NCBI GenBank assembly: GCA_958427975.1
Contig: CAUAEH010000049.1
Location: 1-15,660, forward strand
From: an uncultured Collinsella sp.
GTDB taxonomy: Bacteria; Actinomycetota; Coriobacteriia; Coriobacteriales; Coriobacteriaceae
Length of the DNA: 15,660 bases
Direction: 5' to 3'
Shown here: positions 6,967-15,653 of the stretch, one piece after another
Layout of the letters: the number at the start of each line of letters is the position of its first letter
Numbering within the stretch: the first letter of the stretch is position 1
Position numbers and translations under genes: made by a program
Notes under the pieces: model-generated
Seen by the model: the letters and a program-made list of their open reading frames with translations, nothing else
What the model was told of the DNA's origin: nothing
The model's database searches: none

Positions 6967-8331
6967 CTAGTTCTTGAGCGAGTTCAGCGGAGCCGGGAAG
7001 CGTCCACCGCGGTGGGCAAGCACGGTGCCGGCGTTGGGGTTCACCGGCATGATGGGCGCACGGCCAAACAAGCCACCGTACTCGACGCAGTCGCCCACGC
7101 CCTTGCCGATGGCGGGAATCACGCGGACGGCCGTGGTCTTGTTGTTGATGACGCCGATGGCCATCTCGTCGGCGATGATGCCGGCGATGGTCTCGACCGG
7201 GGTGTCGCCGGGGATGGCGATCATGTCCAGGCCAACGGAGCACACGCAGGTCATGGCCTCGAGCTTCTCGAGCGAAAGCGCGCCGGCCTCGACGGCGGCG
7301 ATCATGCCGGCGTCCTCGGACACGGGAATGAAAGCGCCCGAGAGACCGCCCACGCTGGAGCTGGCCATGACGCCGCCCTTCTTGACGGCATCGTTGAGCA
7401 TGGCGAGCGCGCAGGTCGTGCCGGGGCCACCGCAGGTGCCCACGCCGATGATCTCGAGGATGCGCGCGACGGAGTCGCCGATGGCAGGCGTGGGAGCCAG
7501 CGACAGGTCGACAATGCCCTTCTCGACACCCAGACGATGGGCGGCCTCGCGGCTCATGAGCTCGCCGGCACGGGTGATCTTAAAGGCGGTCTGCTTAATC
7601 TTCTCGGCGACCTCCATCATCGATGCGGAATCGGGCAGCGTCTCCAGGGCTGCGGCCATAACGCCGGGGCCCGAGACGCCTACGTTGATGACGGCGTCGG
7701 CCTCGCCACCGCCGTGGACGGCGCCCGCCATAAACGGGGAGTCCTCGACCATATTGGCAAAGCAGACAAACTTGGAAGCGCCGACGGAATCCTGGTCGGC
7801 CGTGAGTTTGGCGGCATCGATGATGGTCTGGGCGGCCATGAGCACGGCGTCCATGTTGATGCCGGCGCGCAGGCTGGCGACGTTGACGCTGGAGCAGACG
7901 CGGCTGGTGGTAGCGAGCGCCTGAGGGATGGACTGGATGACGCGGCGGTCGGCGTCGCCGATGCCCTTCTGGACGAGTGCGGAGAAGCCGCCCAGGTAAT
8001 CGATGCCGAGCGTCTCAGCCGCGCGGTCGAGGGCGTGCGCGATGGGGGTGAGGTCCTCATCCTTGCAGCACGCGGCGATCTGCGCCACCGGGGTGACGGA
8101 AACGCGCTTGTTGACGATGGGGATACCGTACTCGCGCTCGAGGTTCTCGGCGGTCTCGACCAGATGCTCAGCCGTGTGCGTCACGTGGTCGTAGATCTTC
8201 GTGCACATGCGGTCGAGGTTCTCGTCGCCGCAACCCATGAGCGAAACACCCATGGTGATGGTCCTGATGTCGAGGTTCTGCTCCTCAACCATGCCGCGGG
8301 TTTCCGCGATTTCTGCGGGCGTGATCGCCAT
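6967..8331 (-). CDS. UPF0210 / DUF711 family protein
   Basis: A 454-aa cytosolic protein of the UPF0210 (DUF711, PFL-family) group, for which crystal structures exist but no proven reaction. Family features: an N-terminus of the type ITPAEIAETRGMVEEQNLDI, ITMGVSLMGC, the glycine-rich AVHGGGEADAVINVGVSGPG, VGTCGGPGTTCALAMLNDAVK, and the C-terminal RVIPAIGKGVGD. Several conserved cysteines are visible. I chose ATG at 8331: AGGAG at 8339-8343 (plus-strand CTCCT) sits seven bases upstream, and an upstream in-frame ATG at 8388 lies inside a hairpin and adds 19 atypical residues. In many genomes a small ACT-domain protein (UPF0237) precedes this gene; it is not in the window. Here the gene lies 108 bp downstream of metH, separated by a hairpin. 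Confidence 0.93.
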   Translation of the reverse strand: MAITPAEIAETRGMVEEQNLDIRTITMGVSLMGCGDENLDRMCTKIYDHVTHTAEHLVETAENLEREYGIPIVNKRVSVTPVAQIAACCKDEDLTPIAHALDRAAETLGIDYLGGFSALVQKGIGDADRRVIQSIPQALATTSRVCSSVNVASLRAGINMDAVLMAAQTIIDAAKLTADQDSVGASKFVCFANMVEDSPFMAGAVHGGGEADAVINVGVSGPGVMAAALETLPDSASMMEVAEKIKQTAFKITRAGELMSREAAHRLGVEKGIVDLSLAPTPAIGDSVARILEIIGVGTCGGPGTTCALAMLNDAVKKGGVMASSSVGGLSGAFIPVSEDAGMIAAVEAGALSLEKLEAMTCVCSVGLDMIAIPGDTPVETIAGIIADEMAIGVINNKTTAVRVIPAIGKGVGDCVEYGGLFGRAPIMPVNPNAGTVLAHRGGRFPAPLNSLKN

Positions 8332-8376
8332 CCTTGCGCTCCTATCTGCCAAAACGAGCATAGTCTTGTCTATTCT

Positions 8377-8414
8377 AACGTGCCGCACGTGCCAAGTGGC
8401 GCATGCGGCACGTT
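8377..8414. repeat. Hairpin between metH and the UPF0210 gene
   Basis: AACGTGCCGCA (8377-8387) pairs perfectly with TGCGGCACGTT (8404-8414); inside, GCC/GGC can pair further. It lies 25 bp after the metH stop and 45 bp before the UPF0210 start. In the minus-strand direction no U-run follows, so it may slow or partly stop transcription of the met operon, or protect its 3' end; a T-run (8413-8416) exists only on the plus strand. Confidence 0.6.
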
Positions 8415-8439
8415 TTGGTGCTCGGTTGTTTCCGTTGTG

Positions 8440-10998
8440 TTACTGCCCAAAGACCTCTTCGGCGATGCGCGCGCTTTCGGCGGCGTCCTTGGCGTAGTAG
8501 TCCGCGCCGATCTGCTTGGCGTATTCGGGGGTGAGCACGGCGCCACCTACGATGATCTTGACACCCGGCACCTCGGCATGGAGCAACTTGATGGTCTCCT
8601 CCATGGCGACGACCGTGGTGGTCATAAGCGCCGAAAGACCGACGAGCTTGATGTCACGCTCCCGTACGGTCTTGAGCACCTCTTGCGGGTCGACGTCGCG
8701 GCCTAGGTCAAAGACGGTATAGCCGTAGTTATCGAGCAGCATCTTGACGATGTTCTTACCGATGTCGTGGATGTCGCCCTTGACGGTGGCCACGCAGATT
8801 TTGCCCTTGTCGGCAATCTCGCCGGCGGGCATCAGGCGCTTGATGGTGTCAAAACCCACGCGCGCGGCCTCGGCCGAGGCCATAAGCTGCGGCAAGAAGA
8901 ACTTGCCCTGGTCAAAGAGGACTCCGACCTCATCGAGGGCGGGGATAAAGTGATTGTTGATGAGGTCCATGGCGTCATGGTCGGCCAGCAGGCGCTCGGT
9001 CTCGGCCGCGATTTCGCCCTTGCGGCCCGAGACGACCATGCGACGAATCGGGTCGTCGTTGCCGTCGATGCCGGCGGTGCCAGCAGCGGGCGCGGCGTCG
9101 GTCGATGCTGCCTGAGCCGCCGCCGGGTTCGCGGCGATCTTGTACGGATCGGTCCAGCCGGCGTAGCGCTCGATGTATCCGGTCGAGCCCTCGTCTTCAA
9201 CGCTCAGCACGCGATAGCTGTAGACGGTATCCATAAAGCGCTTGGAGCCCGGGTTCATGATGGGGGCATCGAGACCTGCGCCAAAAGCGGCGGCCAAAAA
9301 GACCGAGCCCAGCAGCGGGCGGGCAGGCAGGCCAAAGCTGATGTTCGACACGCCGAGCGCGCATTTGACGCCCAGACGTTCCTTGCACAGGGACATGGCG
9401 CGCAGGATCTGCTCGGCCTGGCGTTGATTGGTCGAGGCGGTCATGACCAGGCAGTCGATGAGGATGCGGTCCGGGCCGATGCCGTAGCGGGCAGCCTCGG
9501 CCACGATGCGCTCGGCGATGGCGAAGCGAGCCTCGGCGGTATCGGGGATGCCGCCTTCGTCGAGCGTGAGGCCGACGACGTTGGTGCCGTAATGGGCGAC
9601 CAGCGGAAAGATCTCATCCATGATCTGCTGTTTGCCATTGACCGAGTTGATGATGGGCTTGCCGGCGTAGCGGCGCACGGCGGCCTCGACGGCCGTGGGG
9701 TCGGTGGAGTCGATCTGTAGCGGCAGCAGCGTGGAGCCCTGGAGCTGCTCGGTCGCCTGCTGGATGATCTTGACCTCGTCGATCTCGGGCAGGCCCACGT
9801 TGACGTCCAGGATGTCGGCGCCCTGTTCTTGCTGGCTGATGCCCTGACTCACGACGTAGTCCAGGTCGCCGTCGCGCAGGGCCTGCTGCAGGCGCTTTTT
9901 GCCGGTGGGATTGATGCGCTCGCCGATGACGGCGATCTTGTGGCCGTCGCAGGGAAGGTCTACGACCGTCTGGGCACTCGTGACCGACATGCTGGGCTTG
10001 CGGTGGCGCGGGCTGGGCGTGTGGTTGTCGATAAGCGTGCGCAAGGCCGCCATGTGCGTGGGCGTGGTACCACAGCAGCCACCCACGACGCTCACGCCGT
10101 CCTCAATCATGCCGGCGACGGCCTCGGCGTACTCGGGTGCCTGGATATCAAAGACGGTATTGCCGTCATCGTCCACGCGGGGCAGTCCCGCATTGGCCTG
10201 CACCATAACGGGCTTGTCCGTAACGGTGAGCATGCGTGCGGCGAGCCCTCTGAGCTCGGCCGGTCCCTGGCTGCAGTTGATGCCCAGGACATCGGCGCCG
10301 ATGGCGTCGAGCGTGATGGCGGCAACCTCGGGACTTGTGCCCAGGAAGGTGCGACCGTCTTCCTCAAAGGTCATGGTGGCAAAGACGGGCAGGTTGGAGT
10401 TCTCGCGGCAGGCGAGGACGGCCGCCTTGATCTCGGCAAGGTCGGTCATGGTCTCGATAATAAAGAGGTCCACGCCCGCATCGACGCCGGCGCGCACTTC
10501 CTCGGCAAAGAGGTCGTAGGCCTCGTCGAAGCTCAGGGTGCCCAGGGGGCGAAGCAGCGCGCCGATGGGGCCGATGTCGCCGGCGATGTAGTGGGCACCG
10601 GCCGCGCGGGCGCAAGAGACCGCGGCGGCAAAGACATCTGCCACGGTGGCGGTGCCATCGAGCTTGTGCGCGTTGGCGCCAAAGGTGTTGGCGGTGATCA
10701 CGTCGCAGCCGGCCTCGACGTACTGACGCTGAATATCGGTAATGACCTGGGGCTCCTCAAAGTTGAGCAGCTCGGGCAGGGCGCCGGCCTTCATGCCGGC
10801 CGCCTGTAACATGGTGCCCATGCCGCCGTCGAACAGCAGATGCCCCGTGCCCTCGATGGCGGCGCGCAGGCGATCGTCCTTAATGCGAAGGTCATCGATC
10901 GTGCGCGTTTTGTACGCGGCACCGTTGCAGCGCGCAGCATTGACGGGTGCCGCCAGCGCGGCACCGTCCAGATCATGAGTGATAAGCGGAGTAAACAT
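8440..10998 (-). CDS. metH: Cobalamin-dependent methionine synthase lacking the activation domain
   Basis: An 852-aa MetH that moves a methyl group from methyl-THF to homocysteine through cobalamin. Domains: homocysteine-binding barrel (~53-325), with zinc ligands Cys242 (GINCSQGP) and Cys308/Cys309 (GGCCGTTPTH); pterin-binding barrel from ~355 (AVIGERINPTGKK) to ~615; an Ala/Pro-rich linker (~625-650); the four-helix cap; and the B12 domain with GDIHDIGKN (DxHxxG, His744 as lower cobalt ligand), GLSALMTTT and IVGGAVLT. The protein ends right after the B12 domain, while E. coli MetH carries an extra ~330-residue SAM-binding activation domain. That function is supplied by the gene just upstream, as in Thermotoga maritima. 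ATG 10998 has AGGAG at 11005-11009, overlapping the stop of the preceding gene. The first ~50 residues are an extension before the barrel. Confidence 0.96.
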   Translation of the reverse strand: MFTPLITHDLDGAALAAPVNAARCNGAAYKTRTIDDLRIKDDRLRAAIEGTGHLLFDGGMGTMLQAAGMKAGALPELLNFEEPQVITDIQRQYVEAGCDVITANTFGANAHKLDGTATVADVFAAAVSCARAAGAHYIAGDIGPIGALLRPLGTLSFDEAYDLFAEEVRAGVDAGVDLFIIETMTDLAEIKAAVLACRENSNLPVFATMTFEEDGRTFLGTSPEVAAITLDAIGADVLGINCSQGPAELRGLAARMLTVTDKPVMVQANAGLPRVDDDGNTVFDIQAPEYAEAVAGMIEDGVSVVGGCCGTTPTHMAALRTLIDNHTPSPRHRKPSMSVTSAQTVVDLPCDGHKIAVIGERINPTGKKRLQQALRDGDLDYVVSQGISQQEQGADILDVNVGLPEIDEVKIIQQATEQLQGSTLLPLQIDSTDPTAVEAAVRRYAGKPIINSVNGKQQIMDEIFPLVAHYGTNVVGLTLDEGGIPDTAEARFAIAERIVAEAARYGIGPDRILIDCLVMTASTNQRQAEQILRAMSLCKERLGVKCALGVSNISFGLPARPLLGSVFLAAAFGAGLDAPIMNPGSKRFMDTVYSYRVLSVEDEGSTGYIERYAGWTDPYKIAANPAAAQAASTDAAPAAGTAGIDGNDDPIRRMVVSGRKGEIAAETERLLADHDAMDLINNHFIPALDEVGVLFDQGKFFLPQLMASAEAARVGFDTIKRLMPAGEIADKGKICVATVKGDIHDIGKNIVKMLLDNYGYTVFDLGRDVDPQEVLKTVRERDIKLVGLSALMTTTVVAMEETIKLLHAEVPGVKIIVGGAVLTPEYAKQIGADYYAKDAAESARIAEEVFGQ

Positions 10999-11007
10999 CG
11001 ATGGCTC

Positions 11008-11796
11008 CTAATGGCTGGAATAGCAGGTGGTGTGGGCGGCGCGGAAGCGGCAGTGCTCGCGCATGCGGCAGATATTGCAGGTGGGGCGGCTCTGGGCGTC
11101 GTGGACTTCGCCGTCGAACAGACCAATCACTGCGGTCACGCTCTTGGTGGGCATGAGCAGGCTGGTGGGGGTGACGGTAAGTCCAATGAGGCGCGTGGCA
11201 TTGAGTGCATCCACGATCGAGCGCTGGGCAGAGAGCGGGCAGTCGCCATAGCCGGGACTGAAGCGCCAGTTGCCGGCGAGCCCGTGTGCAGCGGCTGCAG
11301 CCTTGACCTGCTGGTCCATCTGCTCGACGGCGGCCTCCACATAGGCAGAGCATGCGGCGTCGAGCACGGCGCCTTCCAGGGGTTGCTGGGCTCCCGTGGT
11401 GCGCAGACGGCGTTCGGCAGACATCCCGAGGGTGCAGGCCATGAGCGCCGCCAGGCGGGCGTCTTTGAGATGTCGATAGATATCACGACCCCGCAGCTCA
11501 ACATTGGTGCCAACCAAGCGGATGCAGGGCTCGCCCTGCTCGTCGACGCCCGTGGCATCGACGGCAAACACGCGTCGCACGCCGCGGGGCTCGATATCCA
11601 GCTCTAGGCGCTCGACTACAAGCTCAATTCGTCGTGACAGCTCGGGCTCAATCTGCTGGCCGCCGTAGCCCAGATACCGCAGCATCTCGGCACGGTCGAC
11701 ACGAGGGCGGTGGGCAGCGTCGATACGGTAAAGCGCCGGCGACGCAAGGTCGGCCGGCACTTCAACAACGGTTGTATCGACGTGCGGTTTTTCCAT
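11008..11796 (-). CDS. Methionine synthase reactivation subunit (separate MetH activation domain)
   Basis: A 262-aa protein matching the vitamin-B12-dependent methionine synthase activation domain, which binds SAM and helps remethylate cobalamin that has been oxidised to the inactive Co(II) state. The key signature RxxxGY of SAM binding is seen as RFSPGY (178-183), followed by GDCPLSAQ and LIGLTVTPTSLLMPTKSVTAVIGL in fragments typical of the fold. In E. coli this is the C-terminal domain of MetH; here it is a separate gene between metF and metH. The C-terminus adds a cysteine cluster, C240-x2-C243-x5-C249 with Cys258, which could bind a metal or Fe-S centre. Its ATG shares one base with the metF stop (TAATG), and its TAG lies 9 bp before the metH ATG, so the three are almost certainly translated from one mRNA. 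Confidence 0.92.
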   Translation of the reverse strand: MEKPHVDTTVVEVPADLASPALYRIDAAHRPRVDRAEMLRYLGYGGQQIEPELSRRIELVVERLELDIEPRGVRRVFAVDATGVDEQGEPCIRLVGTNVELRGRDIYRHLKDARLAALMACTLGMSAERRLRTTGAQQPLEGAVLDAACSAYVEAAVEQMDQQVKAAAAAHGLAGNWRFSPGYGDCPLSAQRSIVDALNATRLIGLTVTPTSLLMPTKSVTAVIGLFDGEVHDAQSRPTCNICRMREHCRFRAAHTTCYSSH

Positions 11797-12668
11797 TACC
11801 CCAGGCGCTCCATAATGGTCGCGGCGATTGCAGGACGGTTCATAGTGTACAGGTGCAGACCGTCGGCACCGTGCTCCTTAAGGTCGCAAAGCTGACGAGC
11901 AGCATAATCTACACCGGCTGCCTGCAGGCTCTCGGGGTCGTTCTCGTACTTGGCGAGAATCTTGATGACGGGGGAGGGCAGCGACGCGCCGCACATAAAG
12001 ACCATGCGGCTGATCTGTGACTTGCCCATAAACGGCATGATGCCCGCGGTGATAGGCACGGTGATGCCGGCCTTGTCGGCAAGCTCGCGAAAACGGTAGA
12101 AGCACTCGTTATCAAAGAAGAGCTGTGTCACAAAGAAGCTCGCGCCGGCGTCCTGTTTTTGCTTGAGGTGTTCGACCGAGAGGTTGAGATCCTCACAGGC
12201 AATGTGGCCCTCGGGGTAGGCTGCGGCGCCCACGCAAAAGCCGGCGTCGACGAGCTCGGGGATGAGGTCGCGGGCGTAGGCGTAGTCGGAGGCGGGCTTG
12301 TCGTCCTCGGTCGCGCCGGCAGGGAGATCGCCACGCAGGGCCAGAATGTTTTCAACGCCGGCGGTGCGATACTCGTCGATCTTGGCGGCGATGTCGGCGT
12401 GGGTGCGGCCCACGCAGGTGAGGTGTGCCACCGAGGGCGTGTCGAATTCGCTCGAAATCATATGCGCGATGGGGGCGGTGGTGGCACCGTTGCCCGAGCC
12501 GCCGGCCGAGCAGGTGACCGAGACAAAGCTCGGCGAAAGCTTGCACAGATTGCCTGCTACTTCGCGAGCCGTGTCGAGGGTCAGCTCGCCCTTGGGCGGG
12601 AACATCTCAAACGAAATGGGCGCGGTGCCCTGGGATGCTGCCTGCTTAAAAACCTCGTCGACGCGCAT
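11796..12668 (-). CDS. metF: 5,10-methylenetetrahydrofolate reductase
   Basis: MetF reduces methylene-THF to 5-methyl-THF, the methyl donor for MetH. The 290-aa product has ISFEMFPPKGE near the N-terminus (Glu21 matches the catalytic Glu of E. coli SFEFFPP), NILALRGD (107-114, with the conserved FAD-contacting Asp), FFVTQLFFDN (178-187) and GLHLYTMNRP close to the C-terminus. Length is normal for the bacterial enzyme. ATG 12668 is chosen because GAGGAG stands six bases upstream; an upstream in-frame ATG at 12734 would add 22 residues of non-family sequence that overlap the promoter region. It is the first gene of the metF - activation subunit - metH operon and overlaps the next gene by one base. 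No SAM or cobalamin riboswitch can be recognised in its short leader. Confidence 0.96.
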   Translation of the reverse strand: MRVDEVFKQAASQGTAPISFEMFPPKGELTLDTAREVAGNLCKLSPSFVSVTCSAGGSGNGATTAPIAHMISSEFDTPSVAHLTCVGRTHADIAAKIDEYRTAGVENILALRGDLPAGATEDDKPASDYAYARDLIPELVDAGFCVGAAAYPEGHIACEDLNLSVEHLKQKQDAGASFFVTQLFFDNECFYRFRELADKAGITVPITAGIMPFMGKSQISRMVFMCGASLPSPVIKILAKYENDPESLQAAGVDYAARQLCDLKEHGADGLHLYTMNRPAIAATIMERLG

Positions 12669-12711
12669 ATCGTGCTCCTCTAGATACGTAATAGTGTGAT
12701 GTGTTGTAAGG

Positions 12712-12717
12712 ATTCTA
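12712..12717 (-). promoter_or_regulatory. Candidate -10 element of the metF operon
   Basis: In the minus direction TAGAAT (plus-strand ATTCTA) matches five of six of the sigma-70 -10 consensus and lies 43 bp before the metF ATG. The -35 position at 17 bp spacing reads TCCACC, a poor match, and overlaps an imperfect dyad (CCACTGTGCCACGGTGG on the plus strand, 12723-12739) that might be a regulator site. Confidence 0.4.
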
Positions 12718-12832
12718 CAGCACCACTGTGCCACGGTGGAGTTTCACTCGCTATTTGAGGATACCAATCAAAGATGCCTTGCTATCGGCTTTCTCTATAA
12801 CAGAGCGGCTAATCTAGGCACGGACTATAAAG

Positions 12833-12858
12833 ACTGGTATCTGATGCAAAATACCAGT
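12833..12858. promoter_or_regulatory. 8-bp inverted repeat with 10-bp spacer, operator-like
   Basis: ACTGGTAT (12833-12840) and ATACCAGT (12851-12858) are perfect inverted copies, 18 bp centre to centre, in the divergent region between metF and glnN. This geometry, close to two helical turns, suits a dimeric regulator. It lies ~240 bp before glnN and ~165 bp before metF, so it could act on either. Confidence 0.45.
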
Positions 12859-12933
12859 TAATAGAGCTCCATCCCAAATTGACTACCCTTAAACCATGGG
12901 GAGAGGTCTGCAATTTGTACAGTTGATTGGCTG

Positions 12934-12963
12934 TTGAGGGTGGCAACGCCGCCTCGATAGGGT
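12934..12963 (+). promoter_or_regulatory. Candidate glnN promoter
   Basis: TTGAGG (12934-12939) and TAGGGT (12958-12963) are 18 bp apart. The first matches four of six -35 positions, and the second fits the TAnnnT form common in GC-rich Actinobacteria. Transcription from here would place all three leader hairpins in the 5' UTR of glnN. Confidence 0.4.
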
Positions 12964-12977
12964 AACCTCATTGATTG

Positions 12978-13073
12978 GTTTCGCGACAGCAACATAACGG
13001 TAATGTCGCGGAAACACGGCGAGTCTAAGCTATGACTCGTTCGTTAGTAATCAACACCGCATCTCACGCGGTG
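12978..13073 (+). promoter_or_regulatory. Structured glnN leader with three consecutive hairpins
   Basis: Hairpin 1: CGCGAC (12982-12987) with GTCGCG (13005-13010), extended by TTT/AAA after a one-base bulge. Hairpin 2: CGAGTC (13020-13025) with GACTCG (13034-13039). Hairpin 3: CACCGC (13055-13060) with GCGGTG (13068-13073). None is followed by a T-run, so this is not a simple attenuator. Hairpin 1 also reads as DNA: GTAAT-n6-GAAAC (13000-13015) on the plus strand and GTTGC-n6-GAAAC on the minus strand (12978-12993) resemble the actinobacterial GlnR half-box pattern (GTnAC-n6-GAAAC) with one mismatch each. Which reading is right cannot be told from sequence. It ends 21 bp before the glnN ATG. 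Confidence 0.5.
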
Positions 13074-13094
13074 CCGATACGAAGGGAGTTCCGT

Positions 13095-15182
<2,088 letters not shown>

Positions 15183-15211
15183 AACGTAACTGACATATCG
15201 TCACGGTATTG

Positions 15212-15247
15212 AGCCGGGGTCCGCATCGCGCGGGCCCCGGCTTTTTG
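15212..15247 (+). terminator. Intrinsic terminator after glnN
   Basis: AGCCGGGG (15212-15219) pairs with CCCCGGCT (15235-15242), and the stem continues inside through a T-G wobble and CCGC/GCGG around a 5-nt loop. TTTTT at 15242-15246 follows. It begins 30 bp after the glnN stop. Confidence 0.93.
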
Positions 15248-15288
15248 TTTGCGAAGGACGCTTTGGAGTCCGTTTTGCAACTGATTCA

Positions 15289-15311
15289 CCCACGCAATAA
15301 GGGGTCGTGGG
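15289..15311. repeat. Small hairpin CCCACG/CGTGGG
   Basis: CCCACG (15289-15294) is complementary to CGTGGG (15306-15311) with an 11-nt loop. It abuts and overlaps the left arm of the 219-bp repeat unit. An A-run follows on the plus strand, so it is not an intrinsic terminator in that direction. Confidence 0.5.
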
Positions 15312-15525
15312 CAAAAAACGTCAAATATGAGTACTGTCACAAGTCCCGTAGCATTATCTTTTTGCAAAATATGCAGTGTTACGCAACATATGTCCAAGTA
15401 CTCAGCTGATAAGCGCCTTTAATTCTTCCGCCGTAGGACCCCTGGCGTCTAAATCGCCTTCTGATGGCATGAAATCGCTGTTACTAAATTGGTAATATTA
15501 CTCATATTTGCTATTTTTTGCCCAC
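15307..15525. repeat. 219-bp unit bounded by 27-bp imperfect inverted repeats
   Basis: The left arm 15307-15333 reads GTGGGCAAAAAA-CGT-CAAATATGAGTA. The right arm 15499-15525, read on the minus strand, is GTGGGCAAAAAA-TAG-CAAATATGAGTA. That is 24 of 27 identical, with all three differences in the central triplet. GAGTACT of the left arm recurs inverted at 15397-15403. The unit is AT-richer than the surrounding genes. It contains no transposase; a remnant or MITE-like element, or a pair of regulator sites, are the main readings. Confidence 0.75.
15402..15497 (-). pseudogene. Possible C-terminal gene remnant inside the 219-bp unit
   Basis: On the minus strand a frame is open from 15497 to the TGA at 15402-15404. 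Its last 22 codons, beginning at an ATG (15470), read MPSEGDLDARGPTAEELKAL and end Ile-Ser. The acidic, helix-forming end (TAEELKAL) is protein-like, and its DNA is less AT-rich than its surroundings. There is no ribosome-binding site, and a stop lies directly upstream at the repeat arm. It may be the decayed tail of a lost gene or a chance frame; I do not recognise the family. Confidence 0.3.
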
Positions 15526-15540
15526 GGGCCTTGCGATGAT

Positions 15541-15576
15541 GCCGGGATTCGCACCCTGTCGGGTTCGAATCCCGGC
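15541..15576. repeat. Palindrome of two tRNA T-arm-like sequences
   Basis: GCCGGGATTCG (15541-15551) and CGAATCCCGGC (15566-15576) are perfect inverted copies with a 14-nt loop. On the plus strand TCGGGTTCGAATCCCGG (15559-15575) is a good T-arm (TTCGAAT loop, C after the loop pairing with G before it). A near copy, GGGTGCGAATCCC, stands on the minus strand. No acceptor, D or anticodon arm and no CCA are present, so this is not an intact tRNA. An outer pair, TTTTTTGCCCA (15514-15524) and TGGGTAGCAAAAA (15580-15592), extends the dyad. Confidence 0.6.
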
Positions 15577-15612
15577 ACATGGGTAGCAAAAAGCCCGCCA
15601 CCGCGATGAACT

Positions 15613-15653
15613 GCCTCCCATTTCTTGGACATGAGAAATGGGAGGCTTTCTTT
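15613..15653 (+). terminator. Strong intrinsic terminator near the window end
   Basis: GCCTCCCATTTCT (15613-15625) pairs perfectly over 13 bp with AGAAATGGGAGGC (15634-15646), with an 8-nt loop, followed by TTTCTTT. No gene precedes it for over 400 bp, so it ends either a small RNA starting in the repeat region, or a leader of a gene beyond the window (attenuator). Confidence 0.85.

Noticed and set aside
6811..8706. 631-codon open frame on the plus strand opposite the UPF0210 gene and part of metH
   Set aside because: His/Asp/Gly-rich shadow translation that crosses two genes, the hairpin at 8377 and the inverted repeat; no ribosome-binding site.
12669..12760. Cobalamin or SAM riboswitch before the metF-metH operon
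   Set aside because: The GCACCACTG/GCCAC sequence recalls a B12 box, but the leader is too short and lacks the other conserved helices and the core of either riboswitch class.
15209..15409. 66-codon plus-strand frame after glnN
   Set aside because: It begins inside the glnN terminator and runs through the repeat arm; no coding character.
15511..15583. Possible intact tRNA around the TTCGAAT loop
   Set aside because: The T-arm is good, but no acceptor pairing (CACATGG has no upstream partner), no D-arm GG, no anticodon arm and no CCA; kept only as a T-arm-like palindrome.
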